Shown in pieces: positions 14,000 to 17,032 of a DNA stretch of 17,032 nucleotides. The notes under the pieces were generated by a model. That model made no database searches. It saw nothing but the letters and a program-made list of their open reading frames with translations, and was not told the origin of the DNA. A program made the translations under genes and the position numbers. Each line of letters begins with the position of its first letter. Position 1 is the first letter of the stretch. The stretch is from assembly GCA_004554075.1 (NCBI GenBank), contig SFOB01000052.1, forward strand, positions 1 to 17,032, written 5' to 3'. The stretch comes from Treponema sp. (GTDB lineage Bacteria; Spirochaetota; Spirochaetia; Treponematales; Treponemataceae).

Positions 14000-14599
14000 A
14001 TGAAAACGCTTATAAATACCACCCTCTGCTATATAGAAAAAGACAAGAGCTACCTCATGCTCCACCGCACAAAAAAGGAGCACGATTATAATAAAGATAA
14101 ATGGATTGGAATCGGCGGCAAGTTCGAAAACGGTGAGTCGCCCGAAGAATGTGCCGTCCGCGAGGTTCTCGAGGAAACCGGCCTGGTCATTAAGCCGGAA
14201 GATCTGGAGTATTGCGGGATAGTCACTTTTGTGGATGTGAGTAAGGTGGGGGAGGCATCCCCCTCGCTCCAGCCTGCTTCGCAGTCTTCCGCTACCCCCT
14301 CTGCGGGCTCAAACGCCGCCCGCAACGCCTGCTTTTCACCTGAAGCCTACACCGAGTTCATGCACGTTTTCCGTGCCCGCAAATTCAGCGGAGAGCTCAA
14401 GACCGATTGCGATGAAGGCGAGCTTGAGTGGGTTCCCCTTGCAAAATTAAAGGAGCTTCCCCACTGGCAGGCAGACGAGATTTTTTACGATTTTCTAGAG
14501 CAGAATCATCCCTTTTACTCGCTCAAGGCTGTTTACAAGAATAATAAACTGATTGAAACGTATCTTAATGGAAAAGAATATAATCATTGGAAAATCTAG
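14000..14599 (+). CDS. Nudix hydrolase (MutT-like) with an in-frame repeat-derived insertion
   Basis: Nudix enzymes hydrolyse nucleoside diphosphate-X compounds such as oxidised dNTPs. The complete Nudix box sits at residues 40-62 (GKFENGESPEECAVREVLEETGL, given here only to mark Gly40, Glu46, Arg54, Glu55, Glu58, Glu59, Gly61). Flanking strands match 8-oxo-dGTPase-like members (YCGIVTFV, EFMHVFRARKFSGEL, GELEWVPLAKL). Between VTFVDV and YTEFMHV about 30 extra residues, rich in Ser, Ala and Pro (82-115), are encoded by a GC-rich palindromic DNA segment. The loop location makes retained activity plausible. The stop TAG is the edge of the next palindromic element. The substrate is inferred. Confidence 0.87.
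   Translation: MKTLINTTLCYIEKDKSYLMLHRTKKEHDYNKDKWIGIGGKFENGESPEECAVREVLEETGLVIKPEDLEYCGIVTFVDVSKVGEASPSLQPASQSSATPSAGSNAARNACFSPEAYTEFMHVFRARKFSGELKTDCDEGELEWVPLAKLKELPHWQADEIFYDFLEQNHPFYSLKAVYKNNKLIETYLNGKEYNHWKI
14245..14330 (+). repeat. GC-rich palindromic element inserted in frame in the Nudix gene
   Basis: Three perfect hairpins lie in about 80 bases: GGGGGA/TCCCCC (14248-14253 with 14258-14263), CTGC/GCAG (14274-14277 with 14281-14284) and TGCGGGC/GCCCGCA (14302-14308 with 14318-14324). The segment is much richer in C and G than the rest of the gene and matches the extra loop of the protein. Boundaries are approximate and no target duplication was found. Confidence 0.65.
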
Positions 14600-14693
14600 A
14601 TTCCCTGGTCAAGCCAGGGAATGACAACACTATATTGTCATCCTCGGGCTTGACCCTGCGATGTTTGCGAAGCAAACTCGGTCAGGGAACTAG
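14596..14693. repeat. 98-bp palindromic (MITE-like) element between convergent genes, also a likely bidirectional terminator
   Basis: The ends are imperfect inverted repeats: CTAG-A-TTCCCTG on the left (14596-14607), TCAGGGAA-CTAG on the right (14682-14693). Internal pairs are TTCCCTGG/CCAGGGAA (14601-14608 with 14614-14621), TGACAA/TTGTCA (14622-14627 with 14635-14640), GGTCAAGCC/GGCTTGACC (14607-14615 with 14647-14655) and GTTTGC/GCAAAC (14663-14668 with 14672-14677). The core TCATCCTCGGGCTTGACCC resembles dispersed palindromic repeats known in several bacteria. Its two CTAG ends provide the TAG stops of both flanking genes. Confidence 0.75.
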
Positions 14694-15103
14694 TTCAAAC
14701 TAAAACTTTCCGGCAAAAGTTCTGCCAGTGTAAATACCTTCTGTTCGCCCTTGCCGTTTGCGAGAATAACCTTAAAGTCGCGGTCGCAGAATTCTGCAAG
14801 TACCTGGCGGCAGATTCCGCAAGGCGGGCAGAAGTCATCAAGCACAGGTCTGCCATTTGAATCTTCCGGGCCGCCTGCAACTGCTATAGCTTCAAAATCT
14901 TTTATACCTTCGCTGACTGCCTTAAAAATTGCAGTGCGCTCTGCGCAGTTTGTAGCGCCGAATGTTGCGTTTTCAATATTACAGCCTGTCCAGATTTTAC
15001 CGTTTTTATCAAGAAGGGCAGCACCTACATGAAAGTGAGAGTAGGGAACATAGGACATTTTTGTCATTTCCTTAGCAGTTTTTATCAAATCATCATAGTT
15101 CAT
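14690..15103 (-). CDS. cdd: Cytidine deaminase
   Basis: Cdd converts cytidine and deoxycytidine to uridine forms in pyrimidine salvage. The 137-residue protein is the small tetrameric type. The zinc site is intact: Cys53-Ala-Glu55 (NCAERTA) and Pro94-Cys95-Gly-Ile-Cys98 (PCGICRQ), with NIENATFG (42-49) binding substrate. ATG 15103 is preferred over the TTG one codon earlier, because GAGGAG sits 7 bases upstream of it. The start overlaps the end of the diguanylate cyclase gene by 11 bases, so the genes are coupled. Its TAG stop (14692-14690) lies in the CTAG end of the palindromic element. Confidence 0.95.
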   Translation of the reverse strand: MNYDDLIKTAKEMTKMSYVPYSHFHVGAALLDKNGKIWTGCNIENATFGATNCAERTAIFKAVSEGIKDFEAIAVAGGPEDSNGRPVLDDFCPPCGICRQVLAEFCDRDFKVILANGKGEQKVFTLAELLPESFSLN

Positions 15104-16535
15104 CAAGAGTCTCCTCGGCCAGCATTGCCTTCATACGCTGCTTGTTATTATACATACTTTTATCTGCCCGCTTAAATACGGTAGAAACGTCAGTATCAAT
15201 ATCAGGATTATAAACTGCAATTCCGGCTGCCATTGAATATTTTTCCCAGGGGTTGCAGTCGATTTTTGTAATGTTACCTTCAACAGAAGATTTAAGGGCT
15301 CCCATAAGCTGATCACGGAAGTTGTAATCTGTATTCTCAAGAATAACTAAAAACTCATCTCCACCAACTCTAAAGACCGGTGAGTGGTCAAAAATCATGC
15401 AGATAATAGAGCAGGAGCCGGTTATATATAAGTCTCCTTTTTCATGCCCATAAATATCATTTACCTGTTTGAGAGAATTTAAGTCTATCATTACAAAGGC
15501 AAACTCTGCCTCTTTGTTTTTAATTTTCTCATTCAGAGTTTCCACAGTCTTTTCATAAGCAGCCTTGTTTTTAACATGAGTAAGAGAATCGCGGAAGGCA
15601 AGCATTCCAAGCTCATCTGCATTCTGCTGCAAGTCTGTAATTTTATCTTTTGCTTCAGCAATATTTTTTGCATAGAGCTTTATATCATCCGTCATCTGAG
15701 AAATTGCATCGGAAAGAGATTCTACTTCATTTTCTGTATGAATTGTCGGCTGATTAAAAACAAGCTGATAAGGATCTGTCTGATTGTGACTGGTTCTTGC
15801 AAAATCAACTACGCTGTGCTCAAGCTTTTCAATAGGAGTGGTAATATTACGTTTAGCCCAGATAATAAATACAAGAGAAAATATAAAACCAATAAAACTG
15901 ATGAGGAGAACATTTTGCAGGGTGTGCAGCCAGAGACTTTTATAAATATCATGAACTGAAATATCTGCCGCAAGAACAGTGAAGGTTTTTCCATCAGAAG
16001 TTGTAAGGGGCAGCATACCTGTGTAGTCCATTCCCCAGATGGTAGATTCGCTGTCTATATCAAAAGAAACTTTTCCCGGCTTTTTCATTGCAGCTTGAAA
16101 ACTCTTAACAGTTTCGACAGGAAAATCATCAAAAACATCTCCTAGAAAATTCTGCTCCTCATAATGATTTTCAATTTCATCTTTTGTCATACCCGTCATA
16201 ACCGTAAGGCAGGTGTGACTTTTTTCTGCTTCAAGAGGAGTTATGATATAAAGGTAATGAACGCTTCCGTTGTCCAGAATATCATTCATCAGCTGCTGGA
16301 CTTCTTCATAGTTTTCGGATTTTTGATTTGTAGTCATGCATTCATATAAATCATCTTTATCAATTTTATAATCAATAAGAGTAAGAAGATCTGTAAGAAA
16401 TGTGTTATAGCGGTTAAAAAGAGCCCTGTAAAAGGTTATGTAATTTACAAAGCCCAGAACTATGCATAAAAAGAGAATGAAAGAAATACAGCCGATTGTA
16501 ATACTGCGGTTGAGCGGTTTTTTGTAATTCTGCAT
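15093..16535 (-). CDS. Membrane-anchored diguanylate cyclase (GGDEF)
   Basis: The 480-residue protein has a transmembrane helix at 13-35, a roughly 170-residue extracytoplasmic sensor region (36-205, dCache-like in size), a second helix at 208-227, a HAMP-like segment and coiled coil (230-310), and a GGDEF domain (312-475). The active-site motif is intact, GGDEF at 391-395, with FVMIDLNSLKQVNDIYGHEKGD before it. The inhibitory I-site RxxD, expected five residues before GG, reads FDHS, so product inhibition is probably absent. It synthesises c-di-GMP in response to an unknown ligand. A promoter lies 7 bases before the ATG, suggesting a leaderless mRNA. cdd is its operon partner. Confidence 0.92.
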   Translation of the reverse strand: MQNYKKPLNRSITIGCISFILFLCIVLGFVNYITFYRALFNRYNTFLTDLLTLIDYKIDKDDLYECMTTNQKSENYEEVQQLMNDILDNGSVHYLYIITPLEAEKSHTCLTVMTGMTKDEIENHYEEQNFLGDVFDDFPVETVKSFQAAMKKPGKVSFDIDSESTIWGMDYTGMLPLTTSDGKTFTVLAADISVHDIYKSLWLHTLQNVLLISFIGFIFSLVFIIWAKRNITTPIEKLEHSVVDFARTSHNQTDPYQLVFNQPTIHTENEVESLSDAISQMTDDIKLYAKNIAEAKDKITDLQQNADELGMLAFRDSLTHVKNKAAYEKTVETLNEKIKNKEAEFAFVMIDLNSLKQVNDIYGHEKGDLYITGSCSIICMIFDHSPVFRVGGDEFLVILENTDYNFRDQLMGALKSSVEGNITKIDCNPWEKYSMAAGIAVYNPDIDTDVSTVFKRADKSMYNNKQRMKAMLAEETLDEL

Positions 16536-16542
16536 TAATATA

Positions 16543-16570
16543 ATTTTAATAGATATTTATTTAAAATCAA
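16543..16570 (-). promoter_or_regulatory. Promoter of the diguanylate cyclase gene, minus strand
   Basis: On the minus strand: TTGATT (16570-16565), 16 bases, TAAAAT (16548-16543), then 7 bases to ATG 16535. +1 falls at or next to the ATG; no SD is seen. Confidence 0.6.
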
Positions 16571-16585
16571 GGATTTATTATTTTC

Positions 16586-16615
16586 TTGCCATAGTGGCGG
16601 GAATATGATTATATT
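16586..16615 (+). promoter_or_regulatory. Candidate promoter of the last gene
   Basis: TTGCCA (16586-16591), 18 bases, TATATT (16610-16615). The -35 overlaps a small palindrome GCCA-TAG-TGGC (16588-16598). A start near 16622 would include the structured leader. Confidence 0.5.
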
Positions 16616-16635
16616 AAAAAAAGAATACAGAAAAG

Positions 16636-16674
16636 TCCTGTACAAGGGCTTTTACACAGGAGGATAAAGCCCTT
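16636..16674 (+). promoter_or_regulatory. Possible H-type pseudoknot enclosing the Shine-Dalgarno
   Basis: AAGGGCTTT (16644-16652) pairs perfectly with AAAGCCCTT (16666-16674), which abuts the ATG. The 13-base loop holds AGGAGG (16658-16663). Upstream TCCTGT (16636-16641) is complementary to ACAGGA (16656-16661) in that loop. The two pairings cross, forming a pseudoknot, or can exclude each other, so SD access could be controlled. Confidence 0.5.
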
Positions 16675-17032
16675 ATGGCAGACATTGCACAGGTAAATCA
16701 GGCACTTAATCTTACAAATCAGCTTATTGCAGAACTCGACCAGGCAGAACGCCAGCTTTCATCTGCCCGTAACTGGGGCTTTTTAGACGTTCTGGGCGGT
16801 GGACTGATTACAGACCTTATAAAACATTCAAAACTTAATAATGCAAAAATATCTATGGACAGAGTAAATTATCTGCTTCAGGAGCTTCGTCGTGTTCTCG
16901 GCGGTATAAGCATGGCCGGAGACTACAGCATGAACGTAAGCGGCTTTGCAACCTTTGCAGATTTCTTTTTTGACAGCGGCATTGTGGATGTTTATATGAC
17001 GGCGAAGATTATGAGCAGCCTCAACGAAGTCC
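16675..17032 (+). CDS. Conserved-looking hypothetical protein, 3' end beyond the window
   Basis: 119 codons are visible and remain open to the window end. The product is predicted cytoplasmic with an N-terminal helix (MADIAQVNQALNLTNQLIAE), then SSARNWGFLDVLGGGLITDL, KHSKLNNAK and a FATFADFFFDSGIVDVYM segment. The NWG...LGGG...KHSKLNNA pattern recalls uncharacterised proteins I have seen in Firmicutes; I know no function. The SD AGGAGG is 11 bases from ATG 16675, longer than usual, because the hairpin right arm sits between them. It is divergent from the diguanylate cyclase gene. Confidence 0.75.
   Translation, partial: MADIAQVNQALNLTNQLIAELDQAERQLSSARNWGFLDVLGGGLITDLIKHSKLNNAKISMDRVNYLLQELRRVLGGISMAGDYSMNVSGFATFADFFFDSGIVDVYMTAKIMSSLNEV

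Noticed and set aside
16636..16674. preQ1 riboswitch
   Set aside because: Only the small pseudoknot topology is similar; the conserved bases of that class are absent and the downstream gene gives no link to queuosine.

Overview
The window looks like a chromosomal segment of a low-to-moderate GC, double-membrane bacterium. A host-associated spirochaete of the Treponema type is my best guess. This is inference from gene content and style: many membrane-anchored c-di-GMP proteins, an outer-membrane barrel-like protein with a C-terminal Phe, dispersed palindromic repeats, and a mix of leaderless and strong Shine-Dalgarno (SD) starts. No rRNA, tRNA or CRISPR array was seen. Both ends cut through genes.

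Layout. 1-2168: polar amino-acid ABC transporter operon (3' part of a binding-protein gene, permease, ATPase), with two hairpins between the binding protein and the permease and a terminator after the ATPase. 2169-2572: a 404-base gap holding a promoter, a short transcript with a possible 40-residue basic ORF, and a very strong terminator. 2573-4991: a COG2509-type FAD protein and a membrane-bound LuxR-type regulator, both apparently leaderless. 5000-6550: a clearly AT-richer block with a small-protein/DUF4160 pair and an exported SH3-like protein. 6659-9003: purine genes purE-purM-purN; purE is divergent and no purK is present. 9041-11263: an exported DUF2147-type protein under a palindrome-marked promoter, dihydrofolate reductase, and a barrel-like outer-membrane protein that starts inside the reductase gene. 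11278-13925 (minus): a 7TM/HD-GYP protein and an esterase. 14000-15103: a Nudix hydrolase and cytidine deaminase in convergent orientation, separated only by a palindromic element. 15093-16535 (minus): a membrane diguanylate cyclase overlapping cdd. 16586-17032: start of a hypothetical gene behind a structured 5' UTR.

Functional themes are nucleotide metabolism (purE/M/N, folA, cdd, Nudix), c-di-GMP signalling (one GGDEF and one HD-GYP membrane protein) and nutrient uptake. The most unusual signals are non-coding. They are two palindromic elements at the Nudix gene (one in frame inside it, one giving the stop codons of both convergent genes), a recurring promoter geometry that puts the start codon on or next to +1, a possible pseudoknot around the SD of the last gene, and the small transcript at 2335-2523. 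All calls come from reading the sequence; no database search or folding program was run.
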